The position numbers and the translations under genes are program-made. DNA of 64,000 nt from CAYQTE01 sp964420285 (GTDB taxonomy: Bacteria > Planctomycetota > Phycisphaerae > Tepidisphaerales > Tepidisphaeraceae): NCBI GenBank assembly GCA_964420285.1, contig CAYQTE010000010.1:36956-100955 (forward strand). The letters run 5' to 3'. Positions 9,687-17,689 of this stretch are shown here, piece after piece (position 1 is the stretch's first letter; each line of letters opens with the position of its first letter). The notes beneath the pieces are model-generated. The model made no database searches. It was not told the DNA's origin and saw only the letters and a list, made by a program, of their open reading frames with translations.

Positions 9687-10583
9687 TCATGTTCCGCGCC
9701 CGTCCCGATGATGAAGAAAGCTCGTCAGCGATTCGATCAGCGGCTTGTCCGTCGTCAGCGTCACATATTCCGCCCCGCTGCCGCGGATCGCGGCATCCAG
9801 TTCCCGCGCATGGCGCCGGAATTTGTCCAGATACTCCTGCCGCGCCAGCACCGGATCGCATTCGCGTGACGGCTCGTTTTCCAGGCTGCGAAACCGCGTC
9901 CAGCGCCGAAACGGAAATTCGACTTCGTCGGTGTCCAGCACGCGAATCACGATCACCTCGTGCCGGTCGTGACCCAGCCGCGCCAATCCCGCTCGCAGCG
10001 ACGCCGCCGGGATGAGCAGGTCGCTCACCAGCACCACCAGCGATCGCCGGCCCATGCGATCGGCCGATTCCTGCATGGCCTTACCCGGCGATGATTCGCC
10101 CCGCGGCGTCGCCCGCTCCAGCGCATCGATGAGTCGAAAGAGCTGACCATGCCCGCTGCGCGGAGCGACCCAGCGGTCCATCTTCGATGAAAACAGCGAC
10201 AGCCCCACCGTCTCGGTATTGGCCAGCATCAGGTACGCCAAAGCGGCCGTGAGTTTCCCCGCGTAGTCGAATTTCGTGCCCGTGGCGCCGGCATATCCCA
10301 TCGATCCGCTGCCGTCCAGCATCAGCACGCACTTGAGATTCGTTTCCTCGTCGTATTCCTTGATATACGGCCGGTCCGTCCGTGCCAGCACCCGCCAATC
10401 CAGCCGCCGGGGCGGATCTCCGGGCACATAAAACCGATGCTGGCGGAATTCGACGCTGGCCCCCTTGAGCGCGCTGGCGTGATGCCCCGTGGTCGTCCCT
10501 TCCACGACGCGCCGCGCCGAAATCTGCAACTGGTTCAAACTCTCCACCAGCGCCGGCTCAAGATATCGACTTACGCTGCCCAT
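9687..10583 (-). CDS. DUF58 family protein with vWA-like fold
   Basis: 298 residues. The DUF58 signature is clear: FRQHRFYVPGDPPRRLDW followed by RVLARTDRPYIKEYDEETN. A vWA-type MIDAS motif DGSGS follows in LMLDGSGSMGYAG, then SLVVLVSDLL later. DUF58 proteins usually sit between a MoxR AAA ATPase gene and Bat genes. Here the BatA-like gene follows after a 74-base gap, but no MoxR gene lies upstream within the window; the next upstream gene is a kinase-like protein. The protein looks soluble and cytoplasmic. Confidence 0.88.
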   Translation of the reverse strand: MGSVSRYLEPALVESLNQLQISARRVVEGTTTGHHASALKGASVEFRQHRFYVPGDPPRRLDWRVLARTDRPYIKEYDEETNLKCVLMLDGSGSMGYAGATGTKFDYAGKLTAALAYLMLANTETVGLSLFSSKMDRWVAPRSGHGQLFRLIDALERATPRGESSPGKAMQESADRMGRRSLVVLVSDLLIPAASLRAGLARLGHDRHEVIVIRVLDTDEVEFPFRRWTRFRSLENEPSRECDPVLARQEYLDKFRRHARELDAAIRGSGAEYVTLTTDKPLIESLTSFLHHRDGRGT

Positions 10584-10588
10584 CGCAT

Positions 10589-10628
10589 GTCACCAAGTCA
10601 CCCTGTCACCTTGTCATCCTGTCATCCC
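10589..10628. repeat. Five tandem octamers of GTCACCTT type
   Basis: Five consecutive 8-base units (gtcaccaa, gtcaccct, gtcacctt, gtcatcct, gtcatccc) fill the gap between the DUF58 gene and the pseudokinase gene. The same octamer array recurs at 14256-14287. Confidence 0.7.
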
Positions 10629-10632
10629 CCGA

Positions 10633-11532
10633 TCATTGTCCCCCGCCCGCATCGCCATTCTCCGCCGGTTGCGAATCGGTCGAATCCGCCGCCGCATCGT
10701 CCGTCGGCACATCGCTTTGATCCGGCATCGCCGCCGGCGCAATTCTGGGCGGCACCGGCATCGGCGGCCGGGTGCGCACCTCATACGCGATCACGCCACC
10801 CGCCATCGCCAACCCCACCGTCGCCGTCGCCACCGCTCCCGCCAGAAGCCGTCGCCGCCGCCGCGATTCGGCCACTCGGTTGGGTGGTCCGGTTCGTTCT
10901 TCCATCACGCGCGACAATCTCCGCCGCATCCCCGCCACGCCAAGTTCCACGGCATCCCTTCGCAACTTCTCCCATGGCTGTTGATCCCATCCGCGCCCGG
11001 CCGCAATGGCGGCCAACGCCGCCGCCACATCCTGTGCATCCTGACGCGGATCGTCGTACAGCAGCGGGCTGATATGCGTCAGCTTCACCGCCCGACGGGC
11101 GTCCACAATGATATTCCGCCCGTGCAGCCCGCCGTGGACAATCCCCAGCGCATGCAGCGATTGCACGGCCAGAAGCACCTCCTCCGCCAGCCGCGACAAA
11201 TCCGACGGCGACGAAAGTTCGTCCGCCAACTCCTCCAGCGTTTTGCCCTCGACAAACTCCCACACCAGCATCGATCCCCAGGCCGTCGCCTCAACGCCGA
11301 TGAGATTCGCCACCCCCGGATGTGCCAGTTCGCGCACGCGGAGCAGCCGATCGCGCACATGCGGATGCAGGGCAACTCCCAGCATGCAATCCGCAGCCAG
11401 CCGCTTGAGCACCACCGACCGCCCCGCCCCATCAATGGCCGCATACGATCGCCCGCCGGGCAGCTCGCGCAGAATCTCATATTCCCCCAGCCGGGTCGGA
11501 AAGGTAATCGAATTGTCGATTTCCCGAGTCAT
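10633..11532 (-). CDS. Membrane-anchored Ser/Thr kinase-like protein, probable pseudokinase
   Basis: 299 residues with a Hanks-type kinase fold order. It has a degenerate Gly-rich loop (LPGGRSYAAIDG), the beta-3 lysine (SVVLKRL), a helix-C region, the hinge (MLVWEFVEGKTLEEL) and a catalytic-loop position reading IVHGGLHGRNIIVD. The canonical HRDLKPxN aspartate is Gly here, and the DFG motif is replaced by THIS. Both the catalytic base and the metal-binding Asp are therefore missing. A membrane segment (LLAGAVATATVGLAMAGGVIAY) near residues 225-247 leads to a short Pro/Asp-rich tail outside. It lies just upstream of the DUF58-Bat genes, in the same direction, and may transduce a signal by binding rather than phosphorylation. 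Confidence 0.8.
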   Translation of the reverse strand: MTREIDNSITFPTRLGEYEILRELPGGRSYAAIDGAGRSVVLKRLAADCMLGVALHPHVRDRLLRVRELAHPGVANLIGVEATAWGSMLVWEFVEGKTLEELADELSSPSDLSRLAEEVLLAVQSLHALGIVHGGLHGRNIIVDARRAVKLTHISPLLYDDPRQDAQDVAAALAAIAAGRGWDQQPWEKLRRDAVELGVAGMRRRLSRVMEERTGPPNRVAESRRRRRLLAGAVATATVGLAMAGGVIAYEVRTRPPMPVPPRIAPAAMPDQSDVPTDDAAADSTDSQPAENGDAGGGQ

Positions 11533-11553
11533 TTCCGTCGCACCGTTTCGCCG

Positions 11554-12036
11554 CTATTGTTCATGCGCATCCCACACATCCACATCAATCGCCGTCAACC
11601 GCCCTTCAAGGTACGCACCCAAAAATTCCGCTGCCGCCAGCGCATCCAGCCGGCGCTTCTTCCCCGCGCGCGTCAGATGCCCTCCGGCCCGCTTGCGATC
11701 CACCAGTTTCTCCCCGGCCGCAAAACTCGACAGCCGCTCATCCACGAAAACCACCTTCTTCCCACAAGCCGCCGCCAGCTTCTTCCCCCACGCTATCACC
11801 ATCCTCGCCGCCGGCCCCACGCTCCCATCCATATTGAGCGGCAGCCCCAGCAGCACGGCATCGGCATCCTCATCGGCAATCGCCCGCACACATTTCCGCA
11901 GCGCATCCTCCGGCGAGTTCACTTCCACCACTCCCACGGCCGACGCCAGCGCCACCTCCCCGCCGCCCACCGCCAGGCCGACGCGCCTTTCGCCGTAATC
12001 AATCGCCAGTATTCGCAACAAAGGGATTTTAGCCAC
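11554..12036 (-). CDS. ruvX: Putative pre-16S rRNA nuclease / Holliday junction resolvase-like YqgF (RuvX)
   Basis: 160 residues from a GTG at 12036. The RNase H-like YqgF family features are present: the first Asp in RILAIDYGERRVGLAVG, LLGLPLNMDGSVG, the acidic pair in VFVDERLSS, and the C-terminal Asp in RRLDALAAAEFL. In Escherichia coli YqgF acts in 16S rRNA 5'-end maturation. The start is uncertain because the DNA at 12028-12060 belongs to a dispersed repeat (CTCTGCG type) and TTG codons at 12021 and 12018 are alternatives. The gene ends 21 bases before the pseudokinase start and may be cotranscribed with it. Confidence 0.88.
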   Translation of the reverse strand: MAKIPLLRILAIDYGERRVGLAVGGGEVALASAVGVVEVNSPEDALRKCVRAIADEDADAVLLGLPLNMDGSVGPAARMVIAWGKKLAAACGKKVVFVDERLSSFAAGEKLVDRKRAGGHLTRAGKKRRLDALAAAEFLGAYLEGRLTAIDVDVWDAHEQ

Positions 12037-12060
12037 AGAAGCCGCCAAGGGCACGGAGAT
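12028..12060 (-). repeat. Copy of CTCTGCGCC(TTGGCG)-type dispersed repeat
   Basis: Read on the minus strand the sequence has CCGTGCCCTTGGCGGCTTC then TGTGGC. This aligns with the repeat copies at 23617-23640 and 25330-25357 that contain GCGCCTCTGCGTGAG. It overlaps the proposed ruvX start region. Confidence 0.45.
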
Positions 12061-12119
12061 GCGCCCCTCCAAAACTCTTCGGCAGCCACGCCCGGTGGAA
12101 CCGGGAGAGCGAATCGCGC

Positions 12120-12362
12120 TCAAAGATCAAGTCTTGCAATCAGTTCCGCGATGGTCATGCCATGATGAGCGGCGACGTTTCGGAGTATACTGCGAAGAGT
12201 TCCGAGCTTTATTGGGCGATGATTGGGGACAACCTCGTGGTGCTCGCCGCGTTCCTGCGTCGTGAGTCGCATGTGCGATCCGCGCTGGCGTGTAACAGTG
12301 TAGCCAAGAGCGTGCAATGCGCGAGCCAGGTCAGGGCCGGTGAGATCGCGGGGGATTTTCAT
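12120..12362 (-). CDS. hicA: HicA-type mRNA interferase toxin
   Basis: 80 residues with the HicA double-stranded-RNA-binding-like fold signature: N-terminal KIPRDLTGPDLARAL, then QRGSHMRL carrying the catalytic His and HRPIKLGTLRSILRNV. The start ATG overlaps the end of the antitoxin gene by four bases (12359-12362), giving coupled translation. HicA cleaves mRNA when its antitoxin is lost. The order is antitoxin first, the reverse of the classical hicA-hicB order. Confidence 0.85.
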   Translation of the reverse strand: MKIPRDLTGPDLARALHALGYTVTRQRGSHMRLTTQERGEHHEVVPNHRPIKLGTLRSILRNVAAHHGMTIAELIARLDL

Positions 12363-12571
12363 GGGATAAGCACTTCGTCACGAACGAAGTGCAGGCGGAT
12401 CAGCCGGGGGGCGGCCGCGGGATCGTCGAAATAGCAGTTCACGGCATCGCGGACCATGGCGCGCAGTTCATCGAGCGTGTCGCCCTGTGTCGTTATGCCA
12501 TAGCCAAGAGCGGTCGCGCAATAGCCGCCCTCCTCGGCCTCGGTCACCTCGAAAATGAGTTCGGTTCCCAT
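12359..12571 (-). CDS. hicB: HicB-type antitoxin, short form
   Basis: About 70 residues from the ATG at 12571 (MGTELIFEVTEAEEGGY). The HicB fold is recognised from EEGGYCATALGYGITTQG and DTLDELRAMVRDAV. There is no C-terminal DNA-binding domain, so autoregulation would have to come from the N-terminal part or another factor. It is coupled to hicA by a four-base overlap. Confidence 0.82.
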   Translation of the reverse strand: MGTELIFEVTEAEEGGYCATALGYGITTQGDTLDELRAMVRDAVNCYFDDPAAAPRLIRLHFVRDEVLIP

Positions 12572-12664
12572 GCGGAATACTATGCGTGGTCGTCGCTCGG
12601 ATGTCAAAAACCCACGCCGCGCGATCGTTTGTGCGGGGTGTGTGACTCAATCGGCGGATTGCCT

Positions 12665-12784
12665 CTTGTCCCCTTTCCCTGTACGCGGGGAGAGGGATAG
12701 GGTGAGGGGAGTTTGCGTGACGGCGTGGAAACCGAAGAGCCCTCACCCCAACCCTCTCCCAGAGTACAGGGCGAGGGGGAAGAG
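12665..12784. repeat. REPIN-like inverted pair, copy 1
   Basis: Two inverted units of about 45 bases share a core hairpin CCCTCTCCC, TGTAC, GGGAGAGGG and a G-rich tail (TAGGGTGAGGGG), separated by a divergent spacer of about 30 bases. Further pairs are at 15287-15407 and 56668-56797. This one fills most of the gap between hicB and the WD40 gene. Confidence 0.8.
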
Positions 12785-12818
12785 TGGCCGTCGATCGCGT
12801 CACGCACCCGCACCCACA

Positions 12819-14195
12819 TCACAACGCCGGCGGATTGCGGCGCCACCGCCGGATATCGCGGTACACCAGCCAAACGGCCGCCACCGCGCCGATCAGCGCC
12901 AGCCAGCATTGCGGCAGCCACAAGAGGCCATACACCGCCTCCGGCCGGCGGAGTTGAAAGAGTTCAATCTGAGAAGGCGAAGGATACATTTGCATCGAGA
13001 CTGGCTCGTTCACGAATGCTCGCCCGCCGGGCAACCAGGCGAACCAGCCGAAGTGAGGGTCGTTGCCCGCGCCGAACTCCGCCAGCGACCTCAGCGATGG
13101 AAACGACCACACCGCGCCGCACTCGCCAATCCGCGTACCGTCCGGCGAAATCGCCGCCAGTGGCATAAGCTCGGGTAGCGCGCCGATGCGCTTTTGTGTT
13201 GCCGCGTCCCATGTTTCAAACTCGCGGTCGTCACCGAAGCCCAGGAGGTATCGGCCATCCGGGGACAGGCCGCAACGTCCCCACAACCGCTCGGGGACGC
13301 AAAGGCTTCGGTAAAGCTGGTTCGTGGCGACGCCCCGCAAGTCGATGTGATCCTTATATTGCATCACCAGTGTGCCGTCCGGCTGGAAACCATCGAAATC
13401 CCCATCCCTCTTCACACCGCCGAAGGCAATCTCCCTGGGTTCTGGGCCAGTGACAGCATTGTCTTGCCACGTTTGCAAATCCCAGAGTCGCACGCGCACA
13501 ACGAGGTCGCCGCCAACGGCCAGGTATCGGCTGTCCGGCGAAAATACGGGATTGGTCGCAGCGGTGGATACGGGCAGTTCGGCGAGCACGGCGCCGCTGT
13601 GGCCGTCGCAGAGCCGCAGAACCTGGTCGTCCGGCGCGGCCAACCATTTCCCGTCGGCGGAAAACGCCCGTGGATCGTCGCTTTCACGAACGACGTGCAA
13701 CGACGCCAGAACCTGCCCGGTCGACACATCCCACAGCATCTCTCGGTTATCCGTCCCCAGTGACCACACGCGACTTCCATCCGGTGAAAACTCGGCTCTG
13801 TCTGCCGTGCCGGCGGGCAGAGTCAAGTCAATAACCGCTTTGCCGGTGGCGATATCCAGCACGCGAATCGTGCGCCGATCGTTCAGAACTGTCAGTAGCC
13901 GCTTGCCGTCAGCAGAGACCGCCCGGTTGATCGAGTGGAACAACAGGTGGCCCTCAAACCGTCGCGTCACCACCCACGCGGCACTATCGGTGCTGAGCCA
14001 ATACCCCGCCGCACCAGTGAGAAGCATCGCGACAACCGTCACCCACGACGGCCGCGGCAACCAACGCAGCCATTTCATCACCCGCGACGGGCGACGCGGC
14101 GCGTGATAATAATTCAGCACCGGCGTTGACGGAGGCGGCGTTTGCGGCTGATCCGCTTTCGCTCCGCGGTCTTTTTCCGGATGTCCTTCGGCCAT
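12819..14195 (-). CDS. WD40-repeat membrane protein
   Basis: 458 residues. A Pro-rich cytoplasmic N-terminus of about 45 residues leads to a membrane segment (WVTVVAMLLTGAAGYWL). About seven beta-propeller blades follow, with phrases such as AEFSPDGSRVWSLG, MLWDVSTGQVLASL, PVFSPDSRYLAVGG and CGLSPDGRYLLGFG. A second membrane segment (WLALIGAVAAVWLVYR) near the C-terminus ends in a basic tail. The propeller therefore faces the periplasm between two anchors. No catalytic motif is seen; the role is unknown, probably protein-protein interaction. Confidence 0.78.
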   Translation of the reverse strand: MAEGHPEKDRGAKADQPQTPPPSTPVLNYYHAPRRPSRVMKWLRWLPRPSWVTVVAMLLTGAAGYWLSTDSAAWVVTRRFEGHLLFHSINRAVSADGKRLLTVLNDRRTIRVLDIATGKAVIDLTLPAGTADRAEFSPDGSRVWSLGTDNREMLWDVSTGQVLASLHVVRESDDPRAFSADGKWLAAPDDQVLRLCDGHSGAVLAELPVSTAATNPVFSPDSRYLAVGGDLVVRVRLWDLQTWQDNAVTGPEPREIAFGGVKRDGDFDGFQPDGTLVMQYKDHIDLRGVATNQLYRSLCVPERLWGRCGLSPDGRYLLGFGDDREFETWDAATQKRIGALPELMPLAAISPDGTRIGECGAVWSFPSLRSLAEFGAGNDPHFGWFAWLPGGRAFVNEPVSMQMYPSPSQIELFQLRRPEAVYGLLWLPQCWLALIGAVAAVWLVYRDIRRWRRNPPAL

Positions 14196-14255
14196 GATCC
14201 TATCCTGCCAACATTGGCCCAGCCCGCCGAATAGGAACGGCTTGGACTGGCTTAT

Positions 14256-14287
14256 TTCACCGTGTCACCTTGTCACCTTGTCACGCA
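14256..14287. repeat. Tandem octamers of GTCACCTT type
   Basis: Three to four 8-base units (ttcaccgt, gtcacctt, gtcacctt, gtcacgca) lie just after the 3' end region of the unknown gene at 14295-15248. Same octamer family as 10589-10628. Confidence 0.6.
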
Positions 14288-14294
14288 TTTCCAT

Positions 14295-15248
14295 TCACCC
14301 CCCAATCCTCCGGTACTCCTCGATCGTCAAATCCCGCGCCTGCTGGGCGGCGGCGGCGACGGCGGGGTCGGGGTCGGCGGCGTATTCGTCCAGCAGCCGT
14401 TTGGCCGCCAGTTGGTCGGCCCGGCGACCCGGCCCGATGTTGAACCGCATCCGCCCCATCGACAGGACCGCCTCGACGCGCCACATGCGCTCGGAACTCT
14501 CGGCCGCGAACGCGAATACGTCGCCGGCGTATGTCGCGATCGCCCGCGAATCCAGGGTCGAAATCTGTGCCGCGATGGCGTTCGCGTGGCGGATCAGGCC
14601 GGCCATTGCGGCCACCTGCGCGGTCCACTGCGCCGCGTTGTCCTTATCCAGCCGGGCCAGTTCGGCGGCGCATTCGCTCATCAGATGCGCCCCGGCGCGA
14701 AACTCGGCCAGTGTCAGCCGCTCGCTCGCCAGCCGGTTGCCCAGCGAATACGCGGCCTTCAAATCGGTCAGGGCGATGTCCTTTCGATCCGGCCAGTTGT
14801 TCATGCCGATGCGGATGAGGCCGTCGCCCAGCGTGGTCAGCGATTCCAAAGCGGCCGGATGATTGTCGTAGGTGACGATCGACCGCGGATCGCGGGCGAA
14901 AACGCCCGGCCCGGACAAATCCGCGGCCTGACGGAGCAGGTCCATCGCAGTCGATACGGCCGGACTGACACTGGACTGGTCGTTGGATGTCGCAAGTGTA
15001 TCGAACACATCCGGATGCTGGCCGTAGATTGCGATCGATTGCCACAGGAGCGGGGTTCCATCACCGGCCTGTGCGGGCCGGGGCGCGGCGGAATTGGCCG
15101 GCAGGTGCAATTCACCCAGGGCGGCCTTATCCGCCCCAAACCCGGCCGGCTGCGACGCCGCTCCGAGAATCCCCAGGCCGGCCATGGTGATCGCCCACAA
15201 GACCACGACCACCGCCGAGATCGTCCAGCCGCGCGCGTTGCCCCACAT
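14295..15248 (-). CDS. Unknown single-pass membrane protein
   Basis: 317 residues. A membrane segment at residues 8-28 (WTISAVVVVLWAITMAGLGIL) is followed by an Ala/Asp/Leu-rich helical domain. The C-terminal third (RADQLAAKRLLDEYAADPD ... AAAAQQARDLTIEEYRR) looks like a HEAT/TPR-like helical hairpin. I do not recognise a family. It is followed on the same strand by the WD40 membrane protein about 100 bases away, so the two may act at the same membrane site. Confidence 0.6.
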   Translation of the reverse strand: MWGNARGWTISAVVVVLWAITMAGLGILGAASQPAGFGADKAALGELHLPANSAAPRPAQAGDGTPLLWQSIAIYGQHPDVFDTLATSNDQSSVSPAVSTAMDLLRQAADLSGPGVFARDPRSIVTYDNHPAALESLTTLGDGLIRIGMNNWPDRKDIALTDLKAAYSLGNRLASERLTLAEFRAGAHLMSECAAELARLDKDNAAQWTAQVAAMAGLIRHANAIAAQISTLDSRAIATYAGDVFAFAAESSERMWRVEAVLSMGRMRFNIGPGRRADQLAAKRLLDEYAADPDPAVAAAAQQARDLTIEEYRRIGG

Positions 15249-15286
15249 GTGTCACCTCGCCACAAGTTCAACCGCTTCCCGCTCTG

Positions 15287-15407
15287 CTCTTTCCCCCTCT
15301 CCCTGTACCCTGGGAGAGGGTCGGGGTGGGGGTTCTTCGTTCAGGCCGCTCTCGCCGATCCAACCCCCACCCTAGCCCTCCCCCTGAATACATGGGGAGG
15401 GGACAAG
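15287..15407. repeat. REPIN-like inverted pair, copy 2
   Basis: Inverted units with core CCCTCTCCCTGTAC and the matching GGGAGAGGG, and the second unit CCCTCCCCCTGAATACAT with its complement arm. The spacer is about 25 bases. It lies between the 3' end of dinG and the start of the unknown membrane protein gene. Confidence 0.8.
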
Positions 15408-15427
15408 AGGAGAAATCGCCGATGGCG

Positions 15428-17587
15428 TCAGGCACTATTGTCCGTCTTTCCCGGCCGGTTCACCACCATTCGGCACGGCGGCAAGGCCTGCAGGAACCAC
15501 TTGCCATACCGCCGTGTCACCACCCGGCTGTCGAGAATCACTACGATCCCGCGATCGGTCCGGCTGCGGATGAGTCGCCCGAATCCCTGCTTCAGGCGGA
15601 TCACCGCATCGGGGACGCAATAGTCCATGAACGCATTGCCGCCGGATTTGGTGATCGCCTCCATGCGGGCTTCGACCAGCGGCTCGTCGGGAACCGCGAA
15701 CGGCAGCTTGGTGATGATGACGTTTCGCAGCGCCTCGCCGCGGATGTCGATGCCCTGCCAGAAACTGCTGGTGCCCAGCAGCACGGCGCCGCTGGTGGCG
15801 CGAAATTGCTCCAGCAGCAGCTTGCGACTTGTGCCCTGCCCTTGCACCAGCATCCGCAGACCCATGTCCGCCAGCTCATCCGCCAATCGTCCGGCCGCGT
15901 CCTGGAGCATCTTGTAACTGGTGAACAGCACGAACGCCCCGCCGGCCGTCTGCTTGAGGTAATACAGGATTTTCTCGCACGCCGCGGGAAGAAACCGCTG
16001 CGTGTCGCCGGGATCGGGCAAGCCGGCTTCAACATACAGCGTGGCCTGCGTGGCATAATCGAAGGGCGAACCCAGCGCCAGTGTCTTGTAGCGCACGACT
16101 CCCAGCCGCGATGCGATATACGCAAACCGCGGATCGCCGCCGGAAGTCGCATCCCCGGCCAGCGTCTGGTCGCTATCGGTCTGCATGGGGGATTCCTGAC
16201 TTTCGGAAGGATCGATGTACGACGGGCTTGTACTCTCGTTCATCTCGGCGGCACGTGCGCCTCCGATCGGCTTGCGGCCGACAGCGCACAGTGTCGCGCT
16301 GCACATGATCACCGACGGGATCTTCTGGAACAGATGTTCCCGCAGCGCCGAGGCCACGCACACCGGCGCCGCCCGCAATGTCACCCGGCTGTTCAATTTC
16401 CCCACCATTTCCATCCAGTACACCGAATCCGGCATGCCCTGGCTCAGTACCGCCTCGACCGCCGCGCCAAGCACGCTGATCTTGTTGGCGATGGCGGCCA
16501 GTTCCGACAGCTCGCCGGGATCCTTCAGCGTCGGCAGAATCTCTCTCAGATGCAGTGCGAGCTTGCGCAGTCCCGGCGACAGTGCGTTTTCCAGCATGCC
16601 CGCCTGCCGCATGCGACCGCCGCCACGGCCTTCGGTCTTGTGCCATTGCCGGCATTCGTCGAAGAACGCATCGGCCGCCTCGTTCAGGTCGCGGATGTCG
16701 TCGAAGGCCGGGCTGTCGCCGTCGCGTTGCCCCTTCAAGAATCCGCTGTCATGCACCGGATCGTACAGGCCGCGAAGCTGCTGACGCAGGCCGATCTCCG
16801 AGATCGTCACTCCGAAATGCTCGCCGGCCACGTCTTCCAGCGTATGCGCCTCGTCGAGGATCGCCACATCGTATTTGGGCAGATACTGCACCCCCGCCAT
16901 GCGCAGGGCCAGATCGGAGAAGAACAGCGCGTGATTGACCACCAGAAGATTTCCCGACTGCATCCGTCGCTTGGCGGCCTGCCAGACGCACGTGTTGTAA
17001 AACTGGCATTTCTTGTTCAGGCAATTCCCGTGCTCGGCGCAGATGCGTTCCCACACGCCCGGATCGGGGACGCTGGGCACATCCGAGAGCGATCCATCCG
17101 TTGTCGTTTGGGCCCACAGCGACAGCGCCGCCAGCGATTCAAACTGCCGCGGCTGATCGAACAATTGCGTCTGTCTTTGCCGCGCACGCTCCAGCCGCCG
17201 ACGGCACAGATAGTTCCCGCGCCCCTTGACCAGCACGGCCGTGAATTCATCCCCCCACACCGACTGAATGAGCGGGATGTCGGTCTCGATAAGCTGTTCC
17301 TGAAGCGAGATCGTGTGCGTGGAGACGATGACGCGCTTCTTGTTGCGGACCGCGAAATCAATGGCCGGCAGAAGATAGGCAAACGACTTGCCGATGCCGG
17401 TGCCGGCCTCGACCAGCAGATGATGCCCGTCGATCAGTGCGCTCTCGACGGCCGCCGCCATTTCAAGCTGCTGCGGCCGCGATTCATACGCCGCCCCCAT
17501 GCGCCGCGCCACCGCGCCGCCGGCCGCGAGTTTTTCCAATACCGACGTCACAATAGGAAGTGTATCGCGCCTGGGGCGACCGTGCAT
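15428..17587 (-). CDS. dinG: DinG/XPD-type ATP-dependent DNA helicase
   Basis: 719 residues from the ATG at 17587; a GTG at 17551 is an alternative start. Walker A is EAGTGIGKS near residue 60 and Walker B/DEAH is VAILDEAHTLEDVAGEHFG. Between them CAEHGNCLNKKCQFYNTC supplies the four cysteines of the iron-sulfur cluster of XPD/DinG helicases. The C-terminal helicase lobe shows SATL, FWQGIDIRGEALRNVIITKL and QGFGRLIRSRTDRG. A Ser/Pro/Asp-rich insert of about 40 residues lies between the lobes. DinG unwinds 5'-3' and removes D-loops, R-loops and G4 structures. It is divergent from the GH5 gene. Confidence 0.92.
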   Translation of the reverse strand: MHGRPRRDTLPIVTSVLEKLAAGGAVARRMGAAYESRPQQLEMAAAVESALIDGHHLLVEAGTGIGKSFAYLLPAIDFAVRNKKRVIVSTHTISLQEQLIETDIPLIQSVWGDEFTAVLVKGRGNYLCRRRLERARQRQTQLFDQPRQFESLAALSLWAQTTTDGSLSDVPSVPDPGVWERICAEHGNCLNKKCQFYNTCVWQAAKRRMQSGNLLVVNHALFFSDLALRMAGVQYLPKYDVAILDEAHTLEDVAGEHFGVTISEIGLRQQLRGLYDPVHDSGFLKGQRDGDSPAFDDIRDLNEAADAFFDECRQWHKTEGRGGGRMRQAGMLENALSPGLRKLALHLREILPTLKDPGELSELAAIANKISVLGAAVEAVLSQGMPDSVYWMEMVGKLNSRVTLRAAPVCVASALREHLFQKIPSVIMCSATLCAVGRKPIGGARAAEMNESTSPSYIDPSESQESPMQTDSDQTLAGDATSGGDPRFAYIASRLGVVRYKTLALGSPFDYATQATLYVEAGLPDPGDTQRFLPAACEKILYYLKQTAGGAFVLFTSYKMLQDAAGRLADELADMGLRMLVQGQGTSRKLLLEQFRATSGAVLLGTSSFWQGIDIRGEALRNVIITKLPFAVPDEPLVEARMEAITKSGGNAFMDYCVPDAVIRLKQGFGRLIRSRTDRGIVVILDSRVVTRRYGKWFLQALPPCRMVVNRPGKTDNSA

Positions 17588-17615
17588 TGCACATGCGGAA
17601 AACCGGCGCAACAAC

Positions 17616-17644
17616 TTGACGCCCCCGGCGATTGTCTGTGTAAT
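17616..17644 (+). promoter_or_regulatory. Sigma70-type promoter of the GH5 gene
   Basis: TTGACG and TGTAAT are separated by exactly 17 bases. The site lies in the divergent gap between dinG and the glycosidase, about 45 bases before the start codon at 17690. Confidence 0.6.
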
Positions 17645-17689
17645 CTCAGGCGCGAATCTCGTCCTCAACCTGTCAAAAGGAGCGGTTTT

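Noticed and set aside
7348..9711. A 787-codon plus-strand open frame opposite the BatA-like gene
   Set aside because: Composition is His/Arg/Gln-rich with no domain; the opposite strand encodes a clear BatA/vWA protein.
15326..17689. Long plus-strand extension upstream of the GH5 gene
   Set aside because: It runs opposite dinG and reads as low-complexity Arg/His; the ATG at 17690 with AAAAGGAG and a signal peptide is the clear start.
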